Shown: positions 8,822 through 17,786 of the stretch, one piece after another | Layout: each line of letters starts with the position of its first letter | Numbering within the stretch: position 1 is the stretch's first letter | Assembly: GCF_026625565.1 (NCBI RefSeq) | Contig: NZ_CP112998.1 | Span: forward strand, 6,236,501 to 6,300,500 | Origin: Dyadobacter pollutisoli | GTDB taxonomy: Bacteria > Bacteroidota > Bacteroidia > Cytophagales > Spirosomataceae | Direction: 5' to 3' | Length of the DNA stretch: 64,000 nt | Notes under the pieces: generated by a model | Seen by the model: only the letters and a program-made list of their open reading frames with translations | Told to the model about the DNA's origin: nothing | The model's database searches: none | Program-made: the position numbers and the translations under genes

Positions 8822-9568
8822 TTGGCAAAGCGAATTCTTATACCGATACTCTCTCTTTTCAGAACCGGAAGTGCTGAGGATAAAAAATTTAAGGAATCGA
8901 TTGCTCATGTAATTGGCGACCGGCCTTCCAATCTTGGCGTGTACCAGCTCGCATTTCGCCATACTTCCGCTTCCAGAGAAACAGCCATCAAGGGTTTTCG
9001 TGAGTCCAATGAAAGACTGGAATATCTCGGAGATGCTGTTTTGGGTATGGTCGTAGCCGAATTTCTTTTTACCAAATATCCCTACAAAGACGAAGGTTTT
9101 CTGACCGAGATCCGTTCCAGGATTGTAAACCGCGAGTCTCTCAATCAAATTTCAAGAAAGCTTGGTCTCGATCGGCTGATCGAATATGATGGCAACCGGC
9201 GTGGAATGTCACCGAGATCTTCTATGTACGGCGACGCACTGGAAGCATTTGTTGGAGCTATTTACCTGGATAAAGGTTTTCGGTTTACCCGGACTTTTAT
9301 CATCAGCAAACTTATCACACATTACGACCTGGACAACATTATCCAGAACAATGCGAACTTCAAAAGCCTCATCATTGAATGGGCGCAACGCGAAGGCAAA
9401 GAGATCCGTTTCGAAATTTTGGAAGAAAGGGGCACACGTCATCACCGCGAATTCATTTCTCAGATCCTCGTTAATGACGAGCCATTTGCTACTGGCAATG
9501 GCTTTACGAAGAAAAAAGCGGAACAATCAGCTTCCGAGCAAGCCTGCGCTTTACTTGATTTAAAATAA
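8822..9568 (+). CDS. rnc: Ribonuclease III
   Basis: A 248-residue double-strand-specific endoribonuclease for rRNA processing. The catalytic signature NERLEYLGDAVLGMVVAEFLF is at about 61-81, a second acidic cluster YGDALEAFVGAIYLDKG follows at about 137-153, and a C-terminal dsRNA-binding domain ends NGFTKKKAEQSASEQACALL. The frame between the fabF stop and the conserved part has no ATG; the best start is a TTG at 8822, 14 bp after fabF. The unusual start codon may keep expression low, which is an inference. Confidence 0.95.
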   Translation: MAKRILIPILSLFRTGSAEDKKFKESIAHVIGDRPSNLGVYQLAFRHTSASRETAIKGFRESNERLEYLGDAVLGMVVAEFLFTKYPYKDEGFLTEIRSRIVNRESLNQISRKLGLDRLIEYDGNRRGMSPRSSMYGDALEAFVGAIYLDKGFRFTRTFIISKLITHYDLDNIIQNNANFKSLIIEWAQREGKEIRFEILEERGTRHHREFISQILVNDEPFATGNGFTKKKAEQSASEQACALLDLK

Positions 9569-9590
9569 GCCTTACTTCTTTTAGAATTCT

Positions 9591-9736
9591 ATTGCTAGTC
9601 AATTGCTAGTCAATGTTTGGCGATCCGGACATTTTGTGCCGTTATGTTTTGATAAAATCGGTCATTATGTCATTATATTTTCAATTTTGAACAAAATAGC
9701 GACATTTTGTCCGGTATTTTTAGTGTTTTATCAAAA
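9591..9736. promoter_or_regulatory. Repeat-rich region upstream of hsp20
   Basis: The gap between rnc and hsp20 (247 bp) holds layered repeats. An 11-mer ATTGCTAGTCA is tandemly duplicated at 9591-9612. TTTTGATAAAA at 9647-9657 is the exact reverse complement of 9726-9736. CCGGACA at 9625-9631 pairs with TGTCCGG at 9708-9714. GACATTTTGT occurs at 9628-9637 and 9701-9710, and ACAAAAT/ATTTTGT (9691-9697 and 9704-9710) forms a small hairpin. The arrangement suggests regulator binding or a structured leader for the heat-shock gene; it is not a CIRCE element. Confidence 0.5.
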
Positions 9737-9815
9737 GGTATAGAAGTTGATAATAACAGTGCATAAACCGCGACGGTTAAAACTGAAATTTAAAAACAAC
9801 AAAAACCTTATAACA

Positions 9816-10247
9816 ATGAGCACATTAGTCAAAACACATTTTGCAGGTCCATCTTATTTGAACGGATTTTTTGGTAAGGATCTATTAAATGAATTCAACA
9901 CGCCTGCTTTCTCGGGAAGTGTACCAGCTGTAAATGTTATTGAAAGTAAAGAAGGGTTCCGCATTGAAGTGGCCGCCCCTGGTTTACAAAAATCAGATTT
10001 CAAATTGAATCTTGAAAAAAACCAGTTGACCATTTCCGCCCAAAAAGAACAAAAAGAAGAGGATACCAATGAGAAGTACACCCGCAAAGAGTTCAAGTAC
10101 TCTTCGTTCCAACGTACATTCACATTGCCTAATTCAGTGGACGGCGATAAAATCGAAGCTAGTTATTCCGAAGGCATTTTGAGCGTGGCATTGCCAAAAC
10201 GCGAGGAAGCTAAGGAAAAACCTGCCCGTGCGATTGAAGTTGCCTGA
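9816..10247 (+). CDS. Small heat shock protein, Hsp20/alpha-crystallin family
   Basis: A 143-residue ATP-independent holdase that binds unfolding proteins. After a short N-terminal arm (FAGPSYLNGFFGKDLLNEF) the alpha-crystallin domain begins at PAVNVIESKEGFRIEVAAPGL, continues with YTRKEFKYSSFQRTFTLP and ends ASYSEGILSVALPKRE, which has the hallmark GxLxVxLPK. The ATG at 9816 gives the usual family length; a TTG further upstream at 9747 would add a basic tail and is unlikely. A strong hairpin terminator follows, so the gene is monocistronic. Confidence 0.93.
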   Translation: MSTLVKTHFAGPSYLNGFFGKDLLNEFNTPAFSGSVPAVNVIESKEGFRIEVAAPGLQKSDFKLNLEKNQLTISAQKEQKEEDTNEKYTRKEFKYSSFQRTFTLPNSVDGDKIEASYSEGILSVALPKREEAKEKPARAIEVA

Positions 10248-10263
10248 TCCTTTGGGAATTAGG

Positions 10264-10297
10264 AAAAGGCGTTATTTGCGAAAATAACGCCTTTTTT
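10264..10297 (+). terminator. Rho-independent terminator of hsp20
   Basis: GGCGTTATTT (10268-10277) pairs with AAATAACGCC (10282-10291), is preceded by A-rich sequence and is followed by six T. Confidence 0.9.
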
Positions 10298-10365
10298 ATG
10301 AGCAGGGCAGGATACAAAATTCTCATATTCGTCTGGCAGGATATTTTAGTAATTATCAAATACGA

Positions 10366-10373
10366 TATCTTTG
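10366..10373 (+). promoter_or_regulatory. Candidate -7 element of degP
   Basis: TATCTTTG at 10366-10373 is a perfect match to the Bacteroidota TAnnTTTG box, 84 bp upstream of the protease start codon. No clear TTTG at the -33 position was seen. Confidence 0.4.
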
Positions 10374-10457
10374 TTAAAATATGTTAAATGAGCTGGACAC
10401 GGGAATAAATTGTTATTTGCTTTGCGTTATTCATTCACAAAAATATAACCCCAACAT

Positions 10458-11996
10458 ATGTCTATGAAAACAAATTGGAAAGGTTTAGTGTTGGTTGGGT
10501 TGATTTCTAGTGCATCAACTCTTGCTGGCTTTAAACTACTTGGTAATGATAGTGATAGAGATGTAATTTTTAAAGAAGCTCCATCCGAGTCTATTAACCG
10601 CTTTACATCGACCGGTGCGCCAGTTGGTGCTCCTGGTGATTTCGTATACGCCGCTGAGGCGACCACACCGACGGTAGTGCATATTAAGTCCACCATGACA
10701 CGCCAGGCTTCCAGAAGTCAGCAACAGATCCCAGATATATTCAGAGATTTTTTTGGTGACGATTTTGGAGGAGGCCAACGGGGGCCTCAGTCCCAGGAAG
10801 CTTCCGGCTCAGGCGTCATCATTTCCCCCGACGGATACATTGTAACCAACAACCACGTGGTGGAAGGTGCCCAGGAACTGGAAGTGACCCTACATAACAA
10901 AGGTAAATTCAGGGCGAAAGTGATTGGTGCTGACCCTTCTACGGATATCGCAGTGATTAAAATCGAGGCCAAGGATCTGCCAGCGGTAACCTTAGGAAAT
11001 TCTGACGCTGTGAAAGTTGGCGAATGGGTTGTAGCGGTAGGAAATCCATTTAACCTCGAATCAACTGTAACAGCTGGTATCGTAAGTGCAAAAGGTCGTG
11101 GTTTGGGAATCATTGGTCAGTCAAGCCGCCGCAATGGTGTGACGCCAGCATCGACGGCCGCAGGTGATTCACCATTGGAATCATTCATTCAGACCGATGC
11201 AGTTGTAAACCCTGGTAACAGTGGTGGTGCGTTGGTTAACCTCAAAGGAGAGCTGATCGGTATCAACACAGCGATTGCCAGCCCTACCGGAAGCTTTGCT
11301 GGTTATGCGTTCGCAGTTCCTTCGAGCATTGTTAAGAAGGTATCGAGCGATCTGATCAAATTCGGAAATGTTCAACGCGGTTACCTCGGAATTGCCCTGG
11401 ATGATCTGGACAGCAGAAAAGCAGAAGAATATGGCGTGAAAGTGAATGACGGTGTATATGTTCGTGAATTCACCGAAAATAGCGCAGCGAAGGCAGGCGG
11501 AGTAAGCAAAGGTGATGTGATCGTGAAAGTAGACGGAATGGACATTCACTCAATTCCTGAACTGCAACAATCCATTGGTTTGCATAAGCCTGGCGATAAA
11601 GTTAATCTGACTGTGAACCGTGACGGTAAAGAGAAAGACCTTCCGATTACATTACGTAACCGTACTGGTGGTTCTGAGATCATCAAACGTGACGAAACAG
11701 CAGCGGTTATGAACACCCTCGGAGCCCAGTTTGGTAATCTGAGTGATACTGAAAAACAACGTCTTACCCGTTACAAAATAGATGGCGGAGTGAAAGTACT
11801 CTCCATTGACGGTGGCAAATTTGCCCGCTCGCAAGTGGAAGAAGGCTTCATCATTACCAAAGTGAATGGAAAGACTGTTCGGTCTGTGAAAGAATTCGAA
11901 TCCGCGATTGCCGGAAAAGAAGAATCAATGGTGCAGTTTGAAGGACTTTATCCTGACGCTCCATATGATGTTTACTCATTCGGATTCAGGATGTAA
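10458..11996 (+). CDS. DegP/HtrA-family periplasmic serine protease with PDZ domains
   Basis: A 512-residue envelope quality-control protease. An N-terminal membrane or signal segment (about residues 8-28) precedes a trypsin-like domain with His133 in TNNHVV, Asp163 in STDIAV and Ser255 in NPGNSGGAL. A first PDZ domain starts near GYLGIALDDLD (about 308) and a second, shorter one occupies the C-terminus (GVKVLSIDGGKFARSQVEEGFIITKV). A Gly/Gln-rich LA-loop-like insert (FGDDFGGGQRGPQ) precedes the catalytic part. The ATG at 10464 is a possible alternative start. It sits beside hsp20, so two protein-quality genes are neighbours but separately terminated. Confidence 0.95.
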   Translation: MSMKTNWKGLVLVGLISSASTLAGFKLLGNDSDRDVIFKEAPSESINRFTSTGAPVGAPGDFVYAAEATTPTVVHIKSTMTRQASRSQQQIPDIFRDFFGDDFGGGQRGPQSQEASGSGVIISPDGYIVTNNHVVEGAQELEVTLHNKGKFRAKVIGADPSTDIAVIKIEAKDLPAVTLGNSDAVKVGEWVVAVGNPFNLESTVTAGIVSAKGRGLGIIGQSSRRNGVTPASTAAGDSPLESFIQTDAVVNPGNSGGALVNLKGELIGINTAIASPTGSFAGYAFAVPSSIVKKVSSDLIKFGNVQRGYLGIALDDLDSRKAEEYGVKVNDGVYVREFTENSAAKAGGVSKGDVIVKVDGMDIHSIPELQQSIGLHKPGDKVNLTVNRDGKEKDLPITLRNRTGGSEIIKRDETAAVMNTLGAQFGNLSDTEKQRLTRYKIDGGVKVLSIDGGKFARSQVEEGFIITKVNGKTVRSVKEFESAIAGKEESMVQFEGLYPDAPYDVYSFGFRM

Positions 11997-12015
11997 CATA
12001 TATTGGTTCAAATGC

Positions 12016-12050
12016 AAAAAAGGTGCGATTGTTAACATCGCACCTTTTTT
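12016..12050. terminator. Bidirectional terminator between degP and the pseudouridine synthase
   Basis: A 14-bp stem, 12016-12029 against 12037-12050, includes flanking A and T runs, so it can stop transcription from both convergent genes. Confidence 0.92.
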
Positions 12051-12068
12051 GTTATGTAATTCGGTCGG

Positions 12069-13688
12069 TTAGAGCAAAAATTTCAGCTTTACAACTTCCT
12101 TTTCACTCAAAAACCGCCACTTACCGCGAGGCAGATCTTTTTTGTTCAATCCTGCAAAAACGGTACGGTCCAGCTTCTGAACTTCGTATCCCATGTGTTC
12201 GAACATGCGACGAACGATACGGTTGCGTCCGCTGTGGATTTCCAAACCTACCACCATTGCATCCGGTGTTACAATTCCAACTTCATCAGGTCGGATAAAT
12301 CCGTCTTCGAGTTCAAGTCCATGCTGCAACAATTCGAAATCTTCGGTAGTAATGGGCTTGTCCAGCTCGGCCTGGTATATTTTCTTGATACCCCCCGAAG
12401 GGTGCGTCAGCTTTTCAGCTAATTCTCCATCGTTGGTCAAGAGCAGCAGGCCAGTTGTATTTCTGTCCAGCCTTCCTACCGGATACACACGTTCAGAACA
12501 AGCACCCTGAATCAGGTCCAGAACCGTTTTACGTTCTTCCGGATCGTCGGTTGTTGTGATGTAATCTTTCGGCTTGTTGATCAGGATATAAACCATTTTT
12601 TCAGGGTTCAATGCCTTCTTACCGTATTTTACAACATCGGTACGATGAACTTTATAGCCCATTTCGGTAACTGTCTTACCATTTACCGAAATCTGGCCCG
12701 AAGAGATCAGATCGTCAGCTTCACGTCTTGAACAAATACCAGCATTGGCAATGTACCGGTTCAGACGAATTTCTTCATTTTCTTCCTTCTTCTTTTTTGG
12801 AGCATTCTTTTTTTCGTACTCCGACAAATTATATCGTGGGGCACTTTCAAAACGTCCTACCCGGCGGTCTACTCCACTGCGGTCTTCGGTTGGCGCTGAA
12901 TGATCCTCTTTCGGTTCGCGCTCTCTGAAATTCCGGGGAGCGGATGCGTCAGAATCGTCTTTTTTTTTAAAAGCAGGACGATCCTGTCTGTCTCGGGGCG
13001 GAAAAGAACGCTCTCCACGATCCGATTCAGTTCTTGGTTTGAATTCACGTGAGCTGCTATTTCCGGCAAAACGGGGCCTTTCAGCTCTGTCGCTATTAAA
13101 TGGACGTTCACTACGATCCGAATCAGTTCTTGGCTTGAATTCCCTTGAATCATTTTCGCGATCGAAACGTGGACGTTCAGGTTTGTCGCCAAATGCGCGT
13201 CTTACGCCTTTTGGCTTATTATCATCCCGCGGCCTGTCATTTTCCCTTGGTCTGAACTCGCCCCTTGGCTTGTATTCTTCTCTTGGCTTAAACGGGCGAG
13301 AATCTCTGTCAGAACTGGTTTTTCCAAACTCTTTTCTCTCACCGCCACGATTCTCACCATCGCGGTTGAATGTACGTGGTCTGTCGGAAGCAGGTTTGCC
13401 CTCACCATATTTGCGGAATTCCGGCTTGTCGAAACGCGGCCTTTCAGTACGCGGTTTTTCATGGTCAAAATTCGGCCTGGTTCTAGGTCCTGTATTTTCT
13501 GTGCTGGAATCGGCCCTCCTTAAACTTGATTTTTTAATGCTGGGCTTGCTGAAACGGCTCTCTGCTTCTGGCCGTGCTTTCTTAAACGGACGGGCTGCAC
13601 CGTCATTGCTTTTGCGGAAGGAACCTGTCCCACCGTTCGAAGGACGCGAAGCGCCGGCTTCCTTCGAATTGGTTGTTCTTTTTCTCAT
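12069..13688 (-). CDS. RsuA/RluB-family rRNA pseudouridine synthase with a long disordered N-terminus
   Basis: A 539-residue protein. Residues 305-350 form an S4 RNA-binding domain (IRLNRYIANAGICSRREADDLI) and the rest of the C-terminal half is a pseudouridine synthase with the catalytic Asp at about 408 in GRLDRNTTGLLLLTNDG. This family modifies 23S or 16S rRNA. The first 300 residues are an intrinsically disordered Arg/Asp/Glu/Pro/Phe-rich tract with imperfect repeats of the form REFKPRT-SDR-ERPF, about 31 residues (93 bp) apart; the RluB core alone is about 240-290 residues. The start at 13688 (MRKRTTNSKE) is preferred over an in-frame ATG at 13769. It probably enhances RNA binding, which is an inference. 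Confidence 0.9.
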   Translation of the reverse strand: MRKRTTNSKEAGASRPSNGGTGSFRKSNDGAARPFKKARPEAESRFSKPSIKKSSLRRADSSTENTGPRTRPNFDHEKPRTERPRFDKPEFRKYGEGKPASDRPRTFNRDGENRGGERKEFGKTSSDRDSRPFKPREEYKPRGEFRPRENDRPRDDNKPKGVRRAFGDKPERPRFDRENDSREFKPRTDSDRSERPFNSDRAERPRFAGNSSSREFKPRTESDRGERSFPPRDRQDRPAFKKKDDSDASAPRNFREREPKEDHSAPTEDRSGVDRRVGRFESAPRYNLSEYEKKNAPKKKKEENEEIRLNRYIANAGICSRREADDLISSGQISVNGKTVTEMGYKVHRTDVVKYGKKALNPEKMVYILINKPKDYITTTDDPEERKTVLDLIQGACSERVYPVGRLDRNTTGLLLLTNDGELAEKLTHPSGGIKKIYQAELDKPITTEDFELLQHGLELEDGFIRPDEVGIVTPDAMVVGLEIHSGRNRIVRRMFEHMGYEVQKLDRTVFAGLNKKDLPRGKWRFLSEKEVVKLKFLL

Positions 13689-13990
13689 TAGGAATGCAGT
13701 ATCACTACTGGAATTTTTTCCTCTTAGCAAATTTACCGTGTAACTGATGGTGATTTTATTGGTAATCAACTTTATAAGTTGCCACTAAAATCAGTTAACT
13801 AACGTATCTGATGATCAGAGTACTAGTAATTTTAAAATTTTAGGCAACAAAGATACGGTAATTTTTTGAGTAAATATTTTTGTTTCTATTTATGCCAAAA
13901 ATGATAACGGAACGTTTATAAGTACTATCGTAGAAAAGGGCCTTAAAACCTGTTTTCACCTATCTAGACCTTCATTTTAAAGTATTGAAT
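13689..13990. other. 302-bp intergenic region between divergent genes
   Basis: This gap must hold the promoters of the leftward pseudouridine synthase gene and the rightward acetoacetyl-CoA synthetase gene. The minus strand has a perfect TAnnTTTG box, TATCTTTG, at 13855-13848. TCTGATGATCAGA at 13807-13819 is a 13-bp odd palindrome. GTTGCC-AC-TAAAAT (13778-13791) is an inverted copy, with a 2-nt bulge, of 13837-13848. No reading frame in it looks coding, and no tRNA was seen. Confidence 0.5.
13848..13855 (-). promoter_or_regulatory. Candidate -7 element of the pseudouridine synthase gene
   Basis: The minus strand reads TATCTTTG here, a perfect TAnnTTTG match. Transcription would start near 13841 and leave a leader of about 150 nt before the start codon at 13688. 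Confidence 0.4.
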
Positions 13991-15940
13991 ATGTCGACCG
14001 ACGTTCAGGCCCAACCTTTATGGAAACCCGGAAAAGCTTTGCTGGAACAATCCAATCTCAAAAAATACATGGATTGGCTATTTGTGAAAAAGGGACTCTA
14101 TTTTCGTTCTTATCATGACTTGTGGGAATGGTCGGTAACGGACCTGGAAGACTTCTGGGAAAGCCTGTGGCAGTACTACAATATCAAATCACACGACCTG
14201 TATCTGGAAGTTCTGCAAAAGACATTGAGTGGAATGATTGGTACCAAATGGTTTACCCGCTCGAAGCTTAATTATGCTGAACATATTTTCAGGAATAAAA
14301 CCAAAGATCGGCCTGCGATCATTTTTCAATCCGAACAATCCGAATTAAGAGAAATTTCCTGGGACACGCTGGAAGCGGAAGTAGCCGCGGTAGCAACCTG
14401 GCTGAAACAAAGAGGCGTGAAGCCTGGCGACCGCGTGGCAGGCGTGCTACCTAACATTCCGCAGGCCGTCGTCGCTTTTCTGGCTACTAATGCGGTAGGC
14501 GCCGTCTGGTCGTCCTGCTCTCCTGATTTTGGAAAAGCAGCCATTACCGAGCGTTTTTCGCAGATTGAGCCCAAAGTACTGTTCATTGCGGACGGGTACG
14601 CCTACAATGGAAAAACATACGATATCACTTCGTTTGCGCAGGATTTATCGTTTTCGCTGCCCAGCGTAAAGGATACCGTGCTGGTGACTAACATTCATTC
14701 CGAAACCAGGCCGGACCGTTTTACAGCCTGGGAAGATATCCTGCATTTGCAACATTTCGGCATTGATTTTGAACCTGTTCCATTTGACCATCCGATCTGG
14801 ATCCTCTATTCTTCCGGTACCACAGCGCAGCCCAAAGCCATCACGCACAGCGTTGGCGGCTGCCTGATCGAGCATTTGAAAGCATTGACATTACATCAGA
14901 ATGTGAAACCAGGCGACCGGTATTTCTGGTACTCCACCACCGGCTGGATGATGTGGAATTATGCACTAGGGTCAATGCTGTGCGGGGCCACGCTCGTGAT
15001 GTACGACGGCGCGCCCACGTATCCGTCATCGCAAGTACTTTGGACTTTGGCCGAAAAAGCAAAGATTACACACTTCGGAAGCGGAGCGGCGTATTTTATT
15101 GCGTCTATGAAAAGCGGGGTAAGCATTACTTCTGAAAGGCTCAACAATCTGGAAACAATCGGATCTACCGGATCACCACTACCGCCCGAAGTGTACGAGT
15201 GGATATATAAGCATGTCAAGAAGGATGTGTGGCTGATCTCGTTGAGCGGAGGCACTGATGTATGCAGCGCATTTGTGGGTGGCTGCCCGATTCTGCCTGT
15301 CTACGCAGGAGAGATTCAATGTAGAATGCTCGGTTGCAAAATCGAAGCTTTTGACGATAACGGCAAGCCGGTGCTCGACGAATTGGGAGAAATGGTGATC
15401 ACACAACCCATGCCGTCTATGCCCATTTATTTTTGGAATGACCACGACGACGAACGATACCTGAGCAGCTACTTTGAAATGTACCCGAATGTATGGAGGC
15501 ATGGCGACTGGATTAAGATTACTTCCAGAAAGTCTGTGATCATTTACGGCCGGTCGGATGCTACGCTGAACCGTGGCGGCGTGAGGATCGGTACGGCGGA
15601 GATTTATCGTGCAGTAGAGAGCATTCCGGACGTGAAAGACAGTCTGGCCGTGTACCTTGAAAAGGAGAGTGGTGAGGGCACGATCTCATTATTTGTGGTA
15701 TTGACAAATGACAAAATCTTGACAGAGGATTTAAAATCGCAGATTAAGAATGCATTGCGCACTCAATACAGCCCCCGCCACGTACCCGATACTATTGAGC
15801 AGGTGAACGATATTCCCTATACGATCAACGGCAAGAAAATGGAGGCTCCAATGAAAAGAATTTTAATGGGTCAGGATCCTGCCAAAGTTATCAATATGGA
15901 TACGATGCGAAATCCAGAGTCCCTGAAGGCTTTTGTTTAA
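13991..15940 (+). CDS. Acetoacetate--CoA ligase
   Basis: A 649-residue ANL-superfamily adenylating enzyme that activates acetoacetate with ATP and CoA, linking ketone bodies or polyhydroxybutyrate breakdown to acetyl-CoA. The N-terminal ACS domain (SKLNYAEHIFRNK) precedes the ATP motif YSSGTTAQPKAITH and WYSTTGWMMWNYALGSML, a region diagnostic of acetoacetyl-CoA synthetases. The A8 hinge IYGRSDATLNRGGVRIGTAEIY and a catalytic Lys in NGKKMEAPMKRIL complete it. The ATG at 13991 is chosen over a TTG two codons upstream. The gene stands alone in front of the CTP protease. Confidence 0.9.
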   Translation: MSTDVQAQPLWKPGKALLEQSNLKKYMDWLFVKKGLYFRSYHDLWEWSVTDLEDFWESLWQYYNIKSHDLYLEVLQKTLSGMIGTKWFTRSKLNYAEHIFRNKTKDRPAIIFQSEQSELREISWDTLEAEVAAVATWLKQRGVKPGDRVAGVLPNIPQAVVAFLATNAVGAVWSSCSPDFGKAAITERFSQIEPKVLFIADGYAYNGKTYDITSFAQDLSFSLPSVKDTVLVTNIHSETRPDRFTAWEDILHLQHFGIDFEPVPFDHPIWILYSSGTTAQPKAITHSVGGCLIEHLKALTLHQNVKPGDRYFWYSTTGWMMWNYALGSMLCGATLVMYDGAPTYPSSQVLWTLAEKAKITHFGSGAAYFIASMKSGVSITSERLNNLETIGSTGSPLPPEVYEWIYKHVKKDVWLISLSGGTDVCSAFVGGCPILPVYAGEIQCRMLGCKIEAFDDNGKPVLDELGEMVITQPMPSMPIYFWNDHDDERYLSSYFEMYPNVWRHGDWIKITSRKSVIIYGRSDATLNRGGVRIGTAEIYRAVESIPDVKDSLAVYLEKESGEGTISLFVVLTNDKILTEDLKSQIKNALRTQYSPRHVPDTIEQVNDIPYTINGKKMEAPMKRILMGQDPAKVINMDTMRNPESLKAFV

Positions 15941-16045
15941 CGCTGATTTTCATTTGCATTAAGCAACCAAAATTGTTTACTTCACGTTAGAAAAATGTGC
16001 TCCGTGAGGGCAGATTTTATACCCCTTTCAAAAATCTCAACCAGC

Positions 16046-17749
16046 ATGAATCCAGAAAAATCTCAGACACCGATTCATAATTCCAAGTCAGTGGTACGTT
16101 TGCCGATCATAATAGGCATTACCCTGGCAGCAGGGGTACTTTTAGGCAGTACGTTTTTCAGTGGCGGCAAGAAATTGTCTGACGTCGCAAAAGGGTACGC
16201 CAAGTACCGGGAAGTGCTGATGCTGGTGGAGAACAATTATGTCGATTCCGTAAATACAGACGAGCTGGTGGATTTTTCCATTGCCAAAATGCTCGAAAAG
16301 CTGGATCCCCATACCGCTTATTTTAATACCGAAGAAGCTACCGCTGCACGTTCCCAGCTCGAATCAGGGTTTGACGGAATTGGCGTGGAGTTCAATATTT
16401 ATAACGATACCGTTTACGTAGTAACTCCTTTGAGCGGAGGGCCTTCTGAGACGGCCGGGATTCAGAGCGGTGACAGGATCATTTCTGTTAATAAAGAGAA
16501 TCTATCAGGGCCGGGCGTTACTAATGCGCAGGTTTACAAATTGTTGAGAGGGAAAAGAGGTACCAAAGTTGACCTGGCCATTGAAAGGGTAGGGTTAAAT
16601 GAAAAAATGAATTTCTCTGTCGTACGCGATCGTATTCCAACTTATTCGGTTGACGCGTCTTACATGGTGGATCAGGAAATTGGCTACATCAAAGTGAGCC
16701 GTTTTTCCGAAACTACATTTGATGAGTTCAAGTCAGCATTGAAAACATTGAAAGCGGAAGGACTCAAAAACCTGATCCTCGACCTCCGCGGTAACCCTGG
16801 CGGCTACATGGAACGGGCAACGAGCATGGCCGACGAATTTATCGCTGGCGACAAGCTTTTGGTATATACAGAAGGAAAAGACAGCCGGTTCGACAGAAAA
16901 ACACGGTCGCACGTGGATGGGCTTTTTGAGCAAGGCCCATTGATTGTACTCGTAGACGAAGGCAGCGCGTCGGCGTCTGAAATTTTGGCGGGTGCTTTGC
17001 AGGATCATGACCGTGCATTGGTAGTAGGAAGGAGATCCTATGGAAAGGGATTGGTACAGATGCCGATCAAATTAGCCGACGGTTCGGAACTGCGATTGAC
17101 GATTTCAAGATATTATACTCCAAGCGGCCGCAGCATTCAGAAACCTTACGAGCTAGGAAAAGGAGAGGATTATAGCTTAGATCTGTCGCACCGTTATGAA
17201 AGTGGTGAGCTGTTTAATGCGGATAGTATCAAATTTGATAAAACCAAAATTTATAAAACCGATGGTGGCCGCATTGTTTATGGTGGCGGCGGTATTACAC
17301 CCGATATTTTTGTGCCAAAAGATACATTGCTGAACAGCAAGTACTTATTTGAATTATACTCCAAAAATATCATCAGAGAATACGCATTGCGCTATGCCAA
17401 TGAGAATAAGAAAAAACTGGAAAAACAATCATTCAATGACTTCCTGACTTCGTTCCAGATCTCGGACGCTATGCTTGCGGAAATGGTTAAGGATGCATCC
17501 AAAGCCGGTATTAAGCCTAATGAGAAAGAGCTTCGTCATTCAAAATCACTGATTACTTCTCAGACAAAGGCGATCATAGGGCGGTACGTATGGGGAAGGA
17601 AGCAAAAGAACGGGCTGAATAATGAAGTTTTCCAGGTACTTAACCCTACGGATAATGTTTATCAGCAAGCTGTGCAGTTATTTAGCCAGGCAGCTCAGCT
17701 TGAAAAAGGCAAGTTCAGCAGCATGAACATTCCTAAAAACAAGGATTAA
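16046..17749 (+). CDS. S41 C-terminal processing peptidase (CtpA/Prc family)
   Basis: A 567-residue periplasmic protease anchored by an N-terminal hydrophobic segment (VVRLPIIIGITLAAGVLLG). The PDZ domain occupies about residues 100-190 (GIGVEFN, GPSETAGIQSGDRIISV). The catalytic dyad in the numbering from the 16046 start is Ser309 in GSASASEILAGALQD and Lys334 in SYGKGLVQ. A long C-terminal helical extension follows. The upstream start at 15995 would add a 17-residue cysteine-containing tail without a family precedent known to me, so I use 16046. Its substrates are unknown; family members trim envelope proteins. Confidence 0.92.
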   Translation: MNPEKSQTPIHNSKSVVRLPIIIGITLAAGVLLGSTFFSGGKKLSDVAKGYAKYREVLMLVENNYVDSVNTDELVDFSIAKMLEKLDPHTAYFNTEEATAARSQLESGFDGIGVEFNIYNDTVYVVTPLSGGPSETAGIQSGDRIISVNKENLSGPGVTNAQVYKLLRGKRGTKVDLAIERVGLNEKMNFSVVRDRIPTYSVDASYMVDQEIGYIKVSRFSETTFDEFKSALKTLKAEGLKNLILDLRGNPGGYMERATSMADEFIAGDKLLVYTEGKDSRFDRKTRSHVDGLFEQGPLIVLVDEGSASASEILAGALQDHDRALVVGRRSYGKGLVQMPIKLADGSELRLTISRYYTPSGRSIQKPYELGKGEDYSLDLSHRYESGELFNADSIKFDKTKIYKTDGGRIVYGGGGITPDIFVPKDTLLNSKYLFELYSKNIIREYALRYANENKKKLEKQSFNDFLTSFQISDAMLAEMVKDASKAGIKPNEKELRHSKSLITSQTKAIIGRYVWGRKQKNGLNNEVFQVLNPTDNVYQQAVQLFSQAAQLEKGKFSSMNIPKNKD

Positions 17750-17786
17750 GCTGCTCATTAATATAGTAACGCATTAATAATTAGTA

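Noticed and set aside
9747..9815. N-terminal extension of Hsp20 from a TTG at 9747
   Set aside because: It gives a short basic tail absent from the family; the ATG at 9816 yields normal length.
13039..13743. Long open frame (234 codons) antisense to the disordered part of the pseudouridine synthase
   Set aside because: It is the mirror of a GC-biased, repetitive Arg/Asp-rich coding tract; the composition (Ser/Leu/Arg repeats) follows from that and no family is recognisable.
13778..13848. Long-range inverted repeat GTTGCC(AC)TAAAAT as a leader riboswitch
   Set aside because: One arm overlaps the predicted -7 box at 13848-13855, so only part of it would be in the RNA; the match needs a 2-nt bulge in AT-rich DNA.
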